This document shows positions 5,833-5,890 of a DNA stretch of 5,890 bases, piece after piece (the stretch's first letter is position 1; every line of letters starts with the position of its first letter). The notes beneath the pieces were generated by a model. That model had not been told where the DNA came from and did not search any database. It worked only from the letters and a program-made list of their open reading frames with translations. Made by a program: the position numbers and the translations under genes. Origin of the DNA: Burkholderiales bacterium (GTDB lineage: Bacteria; Pseudomonadota; Gammaproteobacteria; Burkholderiales; Casimicrobiaceae); NCBI GenBank assembly GCA_025935435.1, contig JAICVH010000171.1, positions 1 to 5,890 on the forward strand, written 5' to 3'.

Positions 5833-5890
5833 TTAGCAATCGCGGACGAGTACGTCGACGCCCTGGTTCAGCAACAGATCGGTCAGCGCA
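5833..5890 (-). CDS. 3' end of a gene running off the right edge (possibly Maf-type pyrophosphatase)
   Basis: Reading the minus strand from 5889 gives 18 codons, ALTDLLLNQGVDVLVRDC, and TAA at 5835-5833. The frame is supported by its perfect junction with the methyltransferase start. The pattern of a leucine-rich helix, a short turn and a hydrophobic end resembles the C-terminus of Maf nucleotide pyrophosphatases, which end in a GLP-x-x-x-x-x-x-LL...G-h-x-x-h stretch. Maf genes are commonly adjacent to this methyltransferase in betaproteobacteria. With only 18 residues the identity is a guess from end shape and gene order. Confidence 0.45.
   Translation of the reverse strand, partial: ALTDLLLNQGVDVLVRDC

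Overview
The window reads as a piece of the chromosome of a GC-rich betaproteobacterium, most likely of the Burkholderiales or a close relative. This is an inference from the betaproteobacterial look of RecR, from the fcb-type TRAP transporter, and from an RsmI-like short methyltransferase lying next to what looks like the end of a Maf-type gene. I see no rRNA, tRNA, insertion sequence, CRISPR array, integrase or prophage gene. Nearly all of the window is coding, and both ends cut through genes.

Layout. Bases 1-600 (+) hold recR, missing only its first few codons. It converges on a three-gene TRAP transporter operon on the minus strand. In transcription order this is the substrate-binding protein (4427-3285), an enlarged small permease (3198-2071) and the large permease (2067-694). 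The two permease genes are 3 bases apart and look translationally coupled. An 86-base gap with two hairpins separates the binding-protein gene from them. Upstream of the operon is a 224-base divergent intergenic region with a perfect 9-bp inverted repeat and a candidate promoter. It leads on the plus strand to a small tandem-CBS protein (4652-5101). That gene converges on an RsmI-like SAM-dependent methyltransferase (5832-5125, minus strand). The methyltransferase's GTG start directly abuts the stop codon of another gene that runs off the right edge.

How the genes work together. The Tat-exported binding protein captures an organic anion in the periplasm. By family this is probably a carboxylate or alpha-keto acid, but the substrate cannot be read from the sequence. 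It passes the ligand to the membrane complex of small and large permease, which moves it inward with sodium ions. The CBS protein may sense adenine nucleotides and is divergently placed, so shared regulation is possible but unproven. RecR (recombinational repair) and the methyltransferase (probably an RNA or translation-related modifier) are housekeeping genes with no evident link to the transporter.

The most unusual item is the small permease. A normal four-helix DctQ domain is preceded by about 210 extra residues: a TM2-like membrane module with a GxxGxHRFYL motif, a long charged helical (coiled-coil-like) segment, a further membrane helix and a Pro/Ala-rich linker. The rest of the window is ordinary.
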